Source: Dendrocalamus latiflorus
Taxonomy: Eukaryota > Streptophyta > Magnoliopsida > Poales > Poaceae
Direction: 5' to 3'
NCBI GenBank assembly: GCA_017311315.1
Contig: CM029664.1
Coordinates: 46,840,510 to 46,904,509, forward strand
Length of the DNA stretch: 64,000 bases
Shown here: positions 1 through 11,986 of the stretch, piece by piece
Layout: each line of letters begins with the position of its first letter
Position numbering within the stretch: position 1 is the first letter of the stretch
Notes under the pieces: model-generated
What the model was told of the DNA's origin: nothing
The model's database searches: none
Seen by the model: only the letters and a program-made list of their open reading frames with translations
Translations under genes and position numbers: made by a program

Positions 1-2330
1 TAGAGTTTCAATCGAGTTGAGCAGCTACTAGACAAGTGTTGACAAGTCAACTCCTGTGGTTGAGCGATTACTGTGACATTTGCTCAGCGTAAGGGTTTGG
101 TCCTTATTTATCCAGGGTCCGAAACCTCGCCAGGCCCGCGACCCCATCCTAGGGTAAGCGGTGGGCGAAGGCCGTCTCGCGACTCCCCACAACTCCCTTA
201 CCCTACTCCAAACCTAAGGTAAGAGATTGGGCAAAGACCGTCTTGCGGTTTCCCCACGCACCCTTACCTTACCTTGTGCACGCCGGCACTCTCCGCTCTA
301 AGATACGGTGTCCCATACCACCCTACCTTAGAGTCGGGTTTGCAAATTCTATTAGCCCACAGCTACAACCTTATTAGTGTAACATTTTGCATGATGATAA
401 TAACCTACAGTTATCTAGATTAACAGATAATTATTTCTAGGGTTACAAAGGCATGGCTACAAATTTAACAGGGCATTTGACAGTGGTAGGATTAACTACA
501 TAGCATGTCATTCTAAACATTTTATTTCTACTTTGAATTAACATTTCAGAATTAGCTCAATGCAAATAACATAATAACATATGGGATTTCGACATGATCA
601 AGGACTTGCGACTTGCCGTGAATCGGGACGAACTCGGCTAGCTTGAACGTAGAAGCTCCTGGATCCTGCGACTGCACTTGAGCTTCCGGAATCTTCGACA
701 CTAGCGCAAACACTGAAGATAACATAAATCCGGCTTGAGCCTAATCAAGCGAGGAAAAATAATCTATTAAAAAGGAGTAAAATGCATAAATCCTCAAATA
801 GGGAATTTTTGGAATTTATCTGGGATGAATTTGGAGAAATGGAGGTTACAAATGGGTCAAGGATATTATTTGGAGCGGGGGAGCGGAGTCTTCTTCCTCC
901 TCTCGCCGCTACAGTGTTTCCGCGGCGAGGCTACGGTGGCGGTGGCGTCCCGGGCGCCAGGAGGCTTGCCGGCGGTAGCGGAAGGCACCAGAGGGTGGAG
1001 CGGAGTACGGGGAACCCGTTTCGGGTAGTTAGAGTTTGTGGAGATCAAGGGAGAGAGAGGGAGGCCGAGGGAGGCGTCTCGGGTAATGAGTGGCGGAGAG
1101 GGTTGCCGACGGCGAGAGGGTCGTCGGTGCCGGAGCTCTGTGGTGATTTTCCTGGCCAAAAGAGTACATCAATGTGATCAGTAGGGTTGGAGGGTGCTCT
1201 CGGCAAATGCAATCGAGAGATGGTGGGAGGGAGAAGGGGATCTGCTTGCGGGGCTTGCCGGCGCAGGGGAAGACGGCGGCGGCGCTAAGGGCGGCGGGAG
1301 TTCAATCGGGGGCTTCGGGAGCTCCTCTGGGGTGGTGGGAAGTGAAGGGGGCAGTGGGGAACTCGGGGAGCAAAGGGAGGAGGAGGGAGCAACGGGGGCG
1401 GGTTTTATACCCGAGCGGACGGAGGGGGAAAGCTTCGGGGAGAAGGAACGGGCGCAGCTGGGGAGTCAACAGGAGCAGGTGGGGGCTGCTGAGGCGTCTC
1501 CTCCGTGCGGTGAAGTGACGCCTGGCTCTGTAGTGGCTTGATGGCGAGGCGACAGCACAGGAGCAGGTGGCCGGAGCGGCAGGGGCATGGCGCGTCCGCG
1601 CGCGGGGAGGGAAGGAGGTGGCCACTGGCAGGTGGGGTCGGGGCAGAAGGGCGGCGACGCGTGGCGCAAGGGTTCTGCCGCCTTCGGACCGGCGTGGACG
1701 GGAGGGCGCGGGCGCGGGGAGAATCCGAGGGAGGCGCAAGCGGTCTGGGCGCGAGCGCAGAGTGCACGCGAGGGAGGGAGGAAGCGGGGAGAGGGGCGGC
1801 GCCTGCGGGGAGGAAACCGGGAGCGCCAGGGGAGGGGAAAGGCGGAAAGGGGAGGCGGCGCCGACGGTGGACGGGAGCGGAGGGAGGCGGCGTCCACGGG
1901 GTAGCGCGGGCGCAGGGGCGCGCGAGGGAAGGCGAAGGCGCAAAGAGGGAGGGGGCGCCAGCGGAGAGGGAGGAAGAAAACGGGCGCGGGCGCCAGGGGA
2001 AGGGGAAAGCGGGAAGAGGAGGGGCGCCGGAGGAGAAGGGAGACGCCCCGGCCAGAAAAGGAAAGCGGGAAGAGGGAAACTTTCCCAAAAAGGAAAGTTT
2101 TGGAAATTCACTCAAAAATTGCAGAAAAACAAGAAAATTCATTTGGAAAATTTTCAGGGCTTTTCAGAAAGTGGATAAAAGCTCTGTTCGAATTCTCAGG
2201 CAAAGTACTTTTCCTATTCGGGTGCTTGTTTGCATGAGGATCGCGCATGGGTTTACAGAGGATTCAACTAGGATTCATTGAATCCGTAGCTTGTTTTGTG
2301 AAGTGGGGGTCGACGCCTTTGCAATTTTTT
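1..2330. repeat. GC-rich LTR-like repeat, decayed
   Basis: No host gene is recognisable here. An AT-rich left part (about 360-860) passes into a strongly GC- and purine-rich block (about 870-2080) and then into an AT-rich tail. The open frames in the GC-rich block are low-complexity Arg/Gly/Ala or Pro/Ser strings with no domain. The layout resembles the complete 3.66-kb solo LTR at 20083-23739, so a decayed chromovirus-type LTR is my inference. No boundaries, duplication or primer site can be seen. Confidence 0.3.
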
Positions 2331-2985
2331 GTAACTATAAACTGCATGAGGTGCAATTTTTTTGTAAATATATAGGTTGCATGATCATGACCACAAGAAG
2401 ATTGAATTTTAGGATATGCCACTCCCTAAGTTGAATTTCAGGACATGCCACCCTCTCATTGATATGCAGATCCGAGGCCACCACGAAAATGGCCTTTACT
2501 AACACTTAGCATTCCGGTGCTCATTCATGCAGATGAAAACAGAGAACGAGGGTGATACCTGATAAGTACACTACTTCTAGAATGGAAGCAGTACTGATGG
2601 AATGACATGCACATGCAAGCTGATCAACGTGCCAATTTCATTAACACTTCTTTCATCATCTCCGCATCGTATCGTTGTATCAGTACGCGGTGCTTTTGAT
2701 CAATGGAAAACAGTAGTGCACAATCACGCATGCATACTCGAAATTCCCAAAGAAGCACACGAGTCTGTTGAAATATCTGTTTGCTTACAGATATATGTGT
2801 ATATTCGGTTTACTGCATATATATTCTAAACTGAATACAGATTGTAATCTAATCTGTGATTGCAATCCTTCCTCTCGTTTAATGATCTCTATGATCATCT
2901 AGTAAGTTACGAGTTGTGTCTAGCTTCTCAAGATCAAGATGGCAGTTATCAAATCCATGAGCCGTCAACCAATCTAGCATCGCGT
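2331..2985. other. Intergenic sequence without recognised gene
   Basis: AT-rich sequence with no convincing coding region. The part after about 2766 begins TGTTGAAATATC and leads into copia gag sequence, so it may be the remains of a copia 5' LTR and leader. I see no partner LTR. Confidence 0.35.
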
Positions 2986-2989
2986 AATT

Positions 2990-3696
2990 GAGGCGATAGG
3001 AACTACGGCCAGGGATGCGGCCGTGGAAATCAGCAGAGAGGTGGCCAATTCGGAGGTGGTAAATTCAGTGGCAACCAAGGACGTGGTAGCAACAATGGCA
3101 CACATCCAACGTGTCAAGTCTATGGCAAGCGAGGTCACAATGTTCTCCGATGCTACCATTGGTTTGATCACTCGTACCAAGAGAACGGAGGGCGAGTGGT
3201 AGCAGTAGTCGTGACTAGCTACAATGTGGACCTGAGTTGGTATGCCGAATTAGGGGCTACGAACCACATCATTGCTGATCTTGGCAAGCTAACCGTGAAG
3301 GAGAAATATCATGGCCATGATCAAGTCCACATAGCTAATTGGTCAGGTATGACAATTGCTCATGTTGGTCATTCTCTTCTTCCTAATCGTAATCGTTCAC
3401 TTCATTTACAAGGTATAGTTCACGTTTCAGAGGCTAATAGAAATTTGGTCTCTGTTCAAAAATTAACCTTTGACAATAATGTGTACCTTGAGTTTTATCA
3501 TGGTTTTCTCCTTGCTAAGGACCCTACCATGAAGCAAACTCTTCTTAGCGGAAGTTGCAGAGGTCGCCTCTACTCCCTGCCGACCAACATTAGAAATCTC
3601 AACACTCAAGCCTACACTACTGAGAAACTTTCTTTTAAGGATTGGCATGCTCGGCTGGGTCATCCATCATTTGCTGCTGTTCAGAAAATTCTTTAG
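2990..3696 (+). pseudogene. Ty1/copia gag-protease-GAG_pre-integrase fragment
   Basis: This is a piece of a copia polyprotein open for about 235 codons. In order it shows a Gly/Asn/Gln-rich gag tail, a CCHC zinc knuckle, the protease active-site region and a GAG-pre-integrase segment ending near the W-H-A-R-L-G-H motif. The knuckle reads C-Q-V-Y, so the second cysteine is tyrosine. The protease motif normally D-S-G-A-T reads E-L-G-A-T, so the catalytic aspartate is lost. The frame stops at 3694 before the integrase core, and no LTR pair belongs to it. It is a dead fragment. Confidence 0.8.
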
Positions 3697-3811
3697 CCCA
3701 ATATGCCAAAGTTATAAATTACATTCTGGTACTGGCCAGAATGGCTGGAATGTGCCGTATCGGCACCTAAAGCGGCACATAGAAACCTTAACCCCGTATC
3801 GACCTCAGTAC
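3697..3811. other. Short interval left of the hAT element
   Basis: This interval and 5001-5090 form one sequence once the hAT element and one duplication copy are removed. It contains GGTACTGGCC- and CCGGTACTGA-like pieces in opposite orientation, possibly the edge of another old repeat. I do not recognise it. Confidence 0.25.
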
Positions 3812-4992
3812 CAGGGGCGAAGCCAAGGGGGAGGCTTAGTAAAGCTCGAGCGTCACCTCCCCCCGGCGGCAGGACCCCCCTCCCGGCGAGCCCCCCTTCC
3901 CACAGCTGACGGCGCCGACAATCACAGGGTCAGGATTCACAACTCAAGCCCCAGCGATTTTAAGCCCAAAAGCAACAAAAAAAAACTAAAACTTGAAGTG
4001 GCAGCCCGGCCCAGCAAATTATCTTATGGCCCAGCAAACCAACACATCCACTCGGTGACAGATCCAGAGCCAGGAGAAAGGAGACGGACATTCCCAAATC
4101 ACAAACACACAAAAGCCAGATCTGGGCATCGGGGCATCGGGCGATTGGCGGCGCGGCGACCTGGCGGCGGGAGGGAGGAGTCGGAGCGGGGCGCACTCCG
4201 AGCGAGCCAGCGAGGCGAGGCGGCGCCCGCCGCCCAGCGCCCGACGGGAGGAGAAGGCTGGCGCTGAGGCGCTGAGCCGCTGAGGCCTGAGGGAGTTGCA
4301 GCCTTGTGGGAGGGAGGAGTTGGCTCGGGCCTCGGCTAGCGCCTGGCGCTGAGGGAGTTGCGGCGAGGGAGGGAGAGGCCGAGAGATCAGAGAGGGACTG
4401 CCGAGTGCCGACTGAGGCCGTGAGCCCGTGAGGACTGAGGCGCGTTGTGGCGTTGAGTTCTGAGGAGTGAGGACTGTCTGAGGACTCCTCAGAGCCAGTG
4501 CTGGCTTGCTGCCAATTATAAAAGAAGTAAAGTACTAAACTAACTGCTGCCGACAACTCATGCCTCATCTCCTCAAGACCTCAAGTGCCGACGCCCGACG
4601 AGTGTCCTGAACAGTGATTGCTAAGCTTCATTGCTTAAGTCTTAAAGGTAATTTTTCTCTACTTTTTTTGTATTAATTTAGTAATTTAGACTTTAGATTT
4701 TAGAGTTTAGACTAATAATTTATTTATAGATTTTGCTATAATGGAGAAACGAACTTTGTGCAACTATTTCGTAAGTAATTCAAGTGGAATAATTATATAT
4801 TATTGGGTATGCGCTTTCTATTGTTGAGGTACGTACTTTGTATTTATCTGTTTTTCGTTGTTTGTCTCCAAAACTCGAACTGTATAATTTCTGTATGAAT
4901 TTGAAATTCTATAAGACTATATTTGTGTCAACTTAGTTTAATCCGACAAATACTTCAGCCCCCTCTCAATTTTAATCCTGACTTCGCCACTG
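3812..4992. mobile_element. Non-autonomous hAT transposon, 1181 bp
   Basis: The element starts CAGGGGCGAAGCCAAGG and ends with CTTCGCCACTG. The reverse complement of the right end, CAGTGGCGAAGTCAGG, matches the left end at 13 of 16 positions. Exact 8-bp target duplications CTCAGTAC lie at 3804-3811 and 4993-5000. Eight-base duplications with CAG...CTG ends are diagnostic of the hAT superfamily. The interior has a GC-rich block (about 4130-4450) and an AT-rich right part, with no transposase frame, so it must be mobilised in trans. Confidence 0.9.
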
Positions 4993-5000
4993 CTCAGTAC

Positions 5001-7130
5001 CAGGCAATACCAGTCATTCCGGCCAATTTTGGGCATTTCAAGCGGAATTGCTTGTTTCGTGAATTCCGGTACTGACCCAAATCTGAAACAAGAACTCTAC
5101 TCGAACATATATAGCACACCGGTCACCAAGTCTGACCAGGAAATCCTCACATAAGTTCCTACACCGTATCAACCATACACTGAACGGATTTTTGTATCTC
5201 AATGTACATGAAAGCAGGATTGAGATGGTGGGGACGGAACGACGAGCTACAGTGTGAAAATTCCTCAGCAAATGGTCAAGCGAATTAGCAGCAAGTTATA
5301 AGTTGAGGGAACGGTTAAATACTCAATATACTATTCTCGGATCAGTTTCAGAGAACACTTGCTGCAAAAGTTCAGTCTTCCATTGTTCGTTAACTGGGCC
5401 AACTAACTCCTTTGCACATACCGTATGTCCGTATCGAAGCAACGGGAGCTGCATGCTGGGTGCAATGAGAAGGGGTTTCAAGGTGCTACTAGCTAGTGAA
5501 TAAAAAGCGTGCAATACTGCTATTTATGAAAAACACAAAGCTAAATAGCGTGTGCTTGCATTTCAGGTTATCTGACCCCGAGGAGTCAAGGGAACTTACG
5601 AATTGAAATACAATCGTGGAGGTAGAGCTGTAGCCCGGTAGACATCAGAAGAGGCTAACTGGGTGAAGTTCCGCCTTTTGAGGTATCGTTTAACAAAAAT
5701 GCAGGTTTAGCAGCTGGAGTAGGTGTTTTCTGATATGCAGTTGTCGATTCGTAGGACGAGATAATTAACTACTCAATGCGCTGTTGTATATTACCTGAAG
5801 GTGTCTGAAGCGCTAACATGTTGAATGATCTAGCTCTGCTAACAAAAGAGAATACGAGATTGACCGACCGGTGCCAAAGAGTAGCTAGACCAGAAACTGA
5901 CGGAACGATGATGGCTTCTTGCTGACACTGAAATACTCACGGATGGGAGCATCAGCACATGAAGCATTTGTTGTGGATTGGAAACTACTAACAATTGCAT
6001 TTTTGAAATAGGCCACGCAATTGAGCAGGTTACTTGGAAAAATAGAATTCCTTTTGCAAAATGACGCGATGCAGCACAGAATCAATAAAAGAGATTTAAG
6101 TGATTAAGCCCTCGAGTCTGATCTCCAAAACCCCACTACTGAACAACAGCACCAAGTTCATTGTAGCAAAGTTAGTAGTGGTTACTGTCTGATAATACTA
6201 CTAGTCTACTACTATGGTGCGCTAGTAGTTTTCATTTTTTTAAGGAAAAAGACAGAAGTGATGCTGAGTTGCTGACTACACCTCTTGACTCTTGTTGAGG
6301 CGTGCATAGTCATATAAGGATTAGAGGATCAAAAATACCCATAGTACCAACAGACAACTATTCCAAGTATTTAACTATTTGCCAGAATGAAGCCAGAGAC
6401 ATGTTAAAATGTATATAGCTAAGCTATGCCAAAGTACAGAAACTCTGACACACAGAATGGTGCTAAGTGAAGCACTGCGATGGCAGACATAGTAAGGTAC
6501 GTAGGGATGGCATAGTTGCAGAAATACACTTTTAGCTAATCCATCAGCATTAGCAGTGGCTGCCTCTGAACTGAATAGTCAAGAAAAATGAGCATCCCAG
6601 CCCCTGAACTGATCATTAAAAGAGGACTCGATCTGTGATTGCACAAAACAGTGCAAAACATAATGTTTCAAAGATATTTCTAAGGTGCAAAAAGTATATT
6701 TATGATCAAGTAATCAACAGAAGTGACACCTAAACGACATGGCGATTGACTGGAAAGTGTTACACCAAGAAACACCGGCTATTGAATTTACAATAAGGAG
6801 GGCTGGGACGGTTTAGTAGTTTGGCGCTAACTGATAATCAGTACAAGCTTGCTAGAAGGTAAGAAGACAACCTCATAGGCAACTGCCTCCTATGCAGAAC
6901 AGATTCACACAAAACTCAGCCTTTTTCATCACATAACATTGAACGCTTAAGTCAAGATAGTACTAAGTTGCATATTTTTAAAACCACGAAACAAACGATA
7001 ACAGCTATTTGGTAGCTTCAGTACAAACACCGTCTGGTGTCCTTTTGCACATAAACTATTTCACTACTAGACAAGTCATCCAACCTATGGACAGAATAAG
7101 CACGAGTTGATTTGAGGAAGTTAGCCATTA
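5001..7130. other. Sequence without a recognised gene
   Basis: About 2.1 kb of moderately AT-rich sequence with short frames only. A possible - strand splice donor (TTCAG followed by GTAATG) lies near 7133, so part could be introns or downstream exons of the - strand gene fragment at 7239-7889. No domain is visible. Confidence 0.3.
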
Positions 7131-7238
7131 CCTGAAATGTCGCATTCATAGTTGAGGATTATCATTGTTGAGATATGGAACCTTCAGTCTATTCACTTTA
7201 TTGTTCTGGTCTGTCATCCTTGTTGCCAGCCCTGTAAT

Positions 7239-7889
7239 CTACTCAATATATTCTTTATACTTCGCAAGCCAGTGTTTTTGAATCCCATTAATGATCTGAT
7301 GAATATGCAGTTGCTGCATCGAACAAATGTGATTCTTCCCATCTGCCATACCAAGAACTTCTGAAGATGACTCACCACCTTCCCCACACAACATCCTGCT
7401 CCTGTACTCCAGAAATGCAGCAGAAGACTTCTGAAACAACTTTTCATATTGTTGAAAAGTGCAGAGCATCGCCTTCATATGCTGCTCGAGTAGACAAATT
7501 GTAGCATGCCTTACTTGAAGCTCCTCCAGTATATCCTTCTTGGTAGATGCGATTATATAGTCCTTTTCCATCAGCATCTCCCTCATGCGCAGTACTGCAA
7601 CTTGAGTGTTCATGAAAGTTTTTTCCTTATCCAAGACCGCATCCTTCATGTTAGGGACAGAAGGTAGGATATGTTGTACTCAGGCATGGAAGTGCGGAGG
7701 AGATTGGTAGGCTATGAAATTGAAAGGGCCATTTCCGATGACAGGAGGGCTAGGACCAACACCGACATTGCCATTGTCATCAGCTTCTTCGTCTTCAATT
7801 TCAATCATATGTTGCTGATTCGATCCAGGTTGGAACTTGGTCCGAAAGATCACCTTCCGAAGGCTTGAGGAGCCATCTTGTTCATCCAT
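7239..7889 (-). pseudogene. Coiled-coil protein gene fragment, one internal stop
   Basis: A single - strand frame runs from an ATG at 7889 to a stop at 7239, 217 codons including the stop, interrupted once by TGA at 7680-7682. The N-terminal third is acidic, with a glutamate/aspartate cluster near residues 30-38. The middle is rich in Leu, Lys, Glu and Met with heptad-like spacing, suggesting a coiled coil. I do not recognise the family. The start codon lies only about 60 bp from the outer end of a copia LTR (7952), so the promoter side has been replaced by that insertion. It could instead be an exon of a larger gene. Confidence 0.45.
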
Positions 7890-7951
7890 TGTCCGGTGGA
7901 GGCTAAGGAAAGATGAATCATCGGTAGAACTCCGATAGTTGGCATTCCCAC

Positions 7952-8704
7952 TGTTGGAACTAATCTTGTTTACAAATTTACACGTCCATGTTCATGTACG
8001 TGTTTATGTACGTATACGACAAGTATACAAATCAGTGTCCGAGTATAAGTGTGAGTAGGAAACCGAGTTAGGTGTTGAGTCCGTTTAGTAGTCCTGTAAA
8101 TAGCCTTTATAAGGTGTAGTAGAGTATTGTAACAAGTAAAAAAAGAAAAAACAGAGGGGAAAGAAAAATACAGAAAAGCAGAGTGCTTTTGTGCCCCGGA
8201 ATATCGACTTGTGTTTTCGGCTTGTTTTCATGTTGTCGCTGTCATGCTCGAGGAGCAGAGGAGCACGGAAGTGTCGAGCTTGAAGTCAAAGTGTCCGAGT
8301 GAAGGTTATTGTATTGTCTCTGTTCGCAGCTATCAAAATCACCGTCTCAAGAACAGGAGAAGTTCGGACCACTCCGATCGGGTGAAGAGGAGACATTCAT
8401 TCGGACCGTTCGATCAGCGTAAAAAAACGTGCAGACCAGTCCGATCAGTGTCAAAAACTATGAGTATTGTAGCACTCATGGTACTATTCACAAGTACTAT
8501 AGCGCTCGTGGTACTGTAGCACTTGTGGCTACTGTAGCAGACGAAGGTTACGACTACTATTGTGGTCGTACACGGAAGCGGTTGAAGTCGTCTATGAGCA
8601 AGTGGTCGAAGTTAACATATATAGAGGAAAACGTGGTCGTAGTCAAAATCAACATCAACATGTTCATAACTACATACGAGTGGTGAACGTGGTCGTAACT
8701 AACA
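7952..8704 (+). repeat. 5' LTR of copia element A, 753 bp
   Basis: The LTR starts TGTTGGAACTAATC and ends CGTAACTAACA. A copia-type primer binding site follows 2 bases later. A TATA-like stretch (CCTTTATAAGG, about 8104) precedes an A-rich transcript leader. The 3' half contains repeated CTCGTGGTACTGTAGCAC-like words, also seen in the copia LTRs at 32504-33130 and 39494-40378. No matching 3' LTR is in the window, so the element is truncated. Confidence 0.75.
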
Positions 8705-8706
8705 TC

Positions 8707-8721
8707 TGGTATCATAGCAAG
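8707..8721 (+). other. Primer binding site, initiator tRNA-Met type
   Basis: TGGTATCATAGCAAG two bases after the LTR matches the 3' end of initiator tRNA-Met with one mismatch (TGGTATCAGAGC is usual). This is the standard copia minus-strand priming site. Confidence 0.75.
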
Positions 8722-8777
8722 TGCCAATCGACTTATAGAAGGAGCAGCACATTGCAAGGAGCGGATCTTCGTCGACA

Positions 8778-10206
8778 ATGAATGAGGGGGCCAAATTCCC
8801 TTCCGTGTCTAGTTCTCAATTTAGAGAACTATCTGGCATGGTTTATGAAAATGCGGGTGAATATGCATGCCTAAGGGGTCTGCGATACGGTGGCTGATCC
8901 GGTCGACGATAGTGGAAAGGTCGATCCAAAAGGAAAGGCAAAAGAAGCCAACATGAAGACTAATCAAATTGCTTTAGCGCTCATCTACACTGCCATACCC
9001 GACTCAATGCTTAGTCAACTTGTCGGAAAAAATACAACACAAGAAGCTTGGGTTGCCCTTCGGACAATGCACGAAGGAGTGGATCGAGTAAAGAAGGTTT
9101 GGCTACAAACTCTTCGGGGAGAATATGAGGCGCTGCATATGGGTGAAACTCAGTTAGTAGATGAGTTTTCAGGAAAGTTAATTGTTGTGGTTAATGAGAT
9201 TATATCTCTTAGAGGTACTTTGGAGAAAACTACAATTGTCGAGAAATATTTGCATGTTCTACCCAAGAGGTTGGTACCGTGATCACAACTCTTCTATATT
9301 CAAGTGATCTTGAGAATATGAAAATATAAGAGGTAACGGGATCTCTCAAAACTCATGAGGGATTGTTTAAAGGGTGTAAGGCCAGGACTGATAAAGTATT
9401 GCTAGTGAAAAGTGAAGCAAAGGTTGAAACTAAATCTTGGCGGGAGTCAAATTCAAGTCAAGGAGGTAGCCGGGGATCTGGCAATTATCGTGGTCTAGAC
9501 AGACGCGGACAAGGCGGCAGTGACAAATCCCATGACAAGTTGCATATCAAGTGTTTTAAATGTGACAAATTCGATCATTACGTGTCGAAGTGTTGCAGCC
9601 ACATAAAGTGTTTTAATTATGACAAGTACGGGCACTACGCCTCGGATTACCGAAGCGAGAAGAAGGACGAGGAGGTAAACCTCATTAGAGCCGAAGAGGA
9701 CGATGATCAAACAGAGTCGGCACTACTTTCTTTATATGTCAAAGAGGCACCAAGCCTGGTAATCTTGAATGAGAAGAATGTAGTTCCCGAACTACACACG
9801 GAGGAAGGCAGCCATGATCACACTGATTTGTGGAACTTGGACAATGGAGCATATAATCATATGACGGGAGATCGCTTTATGTTTCATGAGCTTGATGAAA
9901 AGATTTTAGGCAAAGTAAAATTTGGCGATAGCTCCACGGTGGAGATAAGAGGCAAAGGAACAATGTTGCTATAATGCAAGAACGACGATCAAAAGTTGTT
10001 GTCTGAAATTTACTATATACCAAGTCTATACAACAACATACTTAGTCTCGGATAGATGATAGAAAGAGGGTGCAGAGTGGTGCTGTACAATGAATTCTTG
10101 CATGTCTATAACAAGAACAAAGAACTATTGATGATGGTGAAAAGATCCCTAAACCGGATGTATAAAATTTCTTTGAAAACTTATAAATTGGTTTGTCTGA
10201 AGAGTA
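8778..10206 (+). pseudogene. copia A gag-protease region, truncated and frameshifted
   Basis: Gag begins at the ATG at 8778. The frame changes near 8888 and again near 9280, and a TAA interrupts near 9328. From 9363 to 9974 a frame carries two zinc knuckles and the protease motif. The first knuckle is C-F-K-C...H...C. The second has tyrosines in place of two cysteines. The protease site reads L-D-N-G-A, the variant also used by the copia in the bZIP intron (32504-37437), so the two are related. After a TAA at 9972 a pre-integrase segment continues to about 10206, where similarity to copia ends. No integrase or reverse transcriptase follows. Confidence 0.8.
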
Positions 10207-11930
10207 GCTTAAAGGAGCCAGGCGGCAAGCTGCACGAGGGCAGATCCCATGGACGACATGCAGCTGGCGTGGAAGATGCAGGTGGTAGCGACTCGAGAGG
10301 TCCACAAGGCGTGCAAGCAACTGGCGCACAAGGCGACACGCATGTAGGCATGCATGCAGCTGGGAGCAGCGAGGATGTGCTTGCTGCACACAGTGGCAGC
10401 CCCCACGCACAGACGTCAGTCCGCAGCGGCTTGGGTCAAGGCCGTGGATTCCACACACATGGGGTGCACATCCAGAGCAACTCGAACGCACAGGCAATGC
10501 GCACACACTCGAAAGGTCTCAACCATGAAGCAGCAAAAGGCACGTATGTAGTGCAAATAGTCGGAGCTAAAAGAAATAGGGGCGTCATGATCACAGGTCA
10601 AGGCAGGCATGCAAATTCGCGTACAGAGCACGAGACCGGTGCCATACGACGAATTTTGGACACTGTTGGACCCCTGTGCATCCAAAATTCCCGTTTTGAC
10701 CCCCGAACGAAAAAAATTCCAGATTTGGACCCCTCCTCACCGCGCGTTAACGCCAGCGCGACACGTGCCCCGGTCGTGCGGTCTGGTACCGCACGACCGC
10801 ACTGTTCATCCGGTCGTGCGGTACCAGACCGCACGACCCGCGTGGCGTAGCTCCGACCGCGTGATCGTTTCGCCGAGCGCGCCACCGCCCGCGCGAGCGC
10901 GCGTTGTCCAGCCCGAGCGCGCCACCTCCCGCTCGAGCGCGCGTTGCATTCGCTGACCGCACGACCAAAGCGTCGCGAGCGCGCGTCCCTTTTTACCATA
11001 TGCATCAACTGTAGCGCACGACCGAAATCACCTACAGATTCTTTACGGGACATCGATACTATATGCATCAACTGTAGCCCCAAATATCTACATGGTGACA
11101 AAAAAATCACTACATGGTCCCGTAAAAAAATCAGTACTTGCGAATCGCCGGTCAAAAAGGGACGCGCGCTCGCGAACGCTCCGGTCGTGCGGTCGGCGAA
11201 TGCAACGCGCGCTCGAGCGGGAGGTGGCGCGCTCGGGCTGGACAACGCGCGCTCGCGCGGGAGGTGGCGCGCTCGGCGAAACGATCGCGCGCTCGGAGCT
11301 ACGCCACGCGGGTCGTGCGGTCTGGTACCGCACGATCGGATGAACAGTGCGGTCGTGCGGTACCAGACCGCACGACCGGGGCACGTGTCGCGCTGGCGTA
11401 ATCGCGCGGTGAGGAGGGGTCTAAATCTGGAATTTTTTTCGTTAAGGGGCCAAAACGGGAATTTTGGGTGTACAGGGGTCCAACACTGTCCAAATTTCCC
11501 ATACGACGGGAGCAGGTGAGGCATTCCATCAAGTCAGGCGGGTCATGTCAAAAGCAGGAGCCAGCAGGTCCCACGCAGCACGAGGTGTGCATCTCCAGGA
11601 AAGGAAGCCCTCACGCTCGCCAGGTGGCGGTATGTCGAGGTCAATGAGGACATGTCAACCGGGGTGTTCGAGGCATCGACTACCACACGCACGCACAGAA
11701 CGGCAACTCGGGTGGACATGTGCGTGCAGGGCGCAGAAGGTGTCCCAACGTGTCCGCGACTGGTACCAGTGCAGGTACTTTGCGTAGTCCCTGCTGTCGT
11801 ACCGCCTCTTCCACGCGGTCGTCAAGCACACCCTCCCACTACGCAGTCCACCCCTGCATCTTCGTCGTTTAGTCCGTGCCGCGTTTCACTCCCATTCTAG
11901 AGTCCCTGCTTATAGGACCATTTTGTTAGT
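10207..11930 (+). other. Unclassified, possibly copia-derived spacer hosting a foldback element
   Basis: Outside the nested element at 10652-11499 this GC-rich sequence has a long open frame on the + strand (10207 to about 10650), rich in Gly, His, Ala and Ser, without a known domain. It joins the copia pre-integrase sequence directly at about 10206. It may be a non-coding spacer of the same element or an unrelated captured segment. I cannot assign a function. Confidence 0.3.
10652..11499. mobile_element. Foldback MULE-type element, arms about 375 bp
   Basis: Two arms (10652 to about 11005 and about 11145 to 11499) are near-perfect inverted copies around a spacer of roughly 140 bp. The 9-bp word CATACGACG flanks both ends (10643-10651 and 11500-11508). 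Nine-base duplications and long terminal inverted repeats are typical of Mutator-like elements. Each arm contains smaller palindromes centred on GGTACC within GGTCGTGCGG...CCGCACGACC, so the element is an inverted repeat built of inverted repeats. No transposase frame is present. The exact first base is uncertain by 1-2 nt. Confidence 0.85.
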
Positions 11931-11986
11931 ACTTGCAAATAGAGTAGTAAGTACGTAGAGATTTATAAGACGCGGTCACTCACGCG

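Noticed and set aside
1302..2281. Long overlapping open frames on both strands
   Set aside because: They are GC-rich low-complexity Arg/Gly or Pro/Ser strings with no domain; high GC suppresses stop codons in every frame.
10598..11532. A 308-aa - strand frame and its + strand mirror
   Set aside because: They arise from the inverted arms of the foldback element and contain only repeats of the same words.
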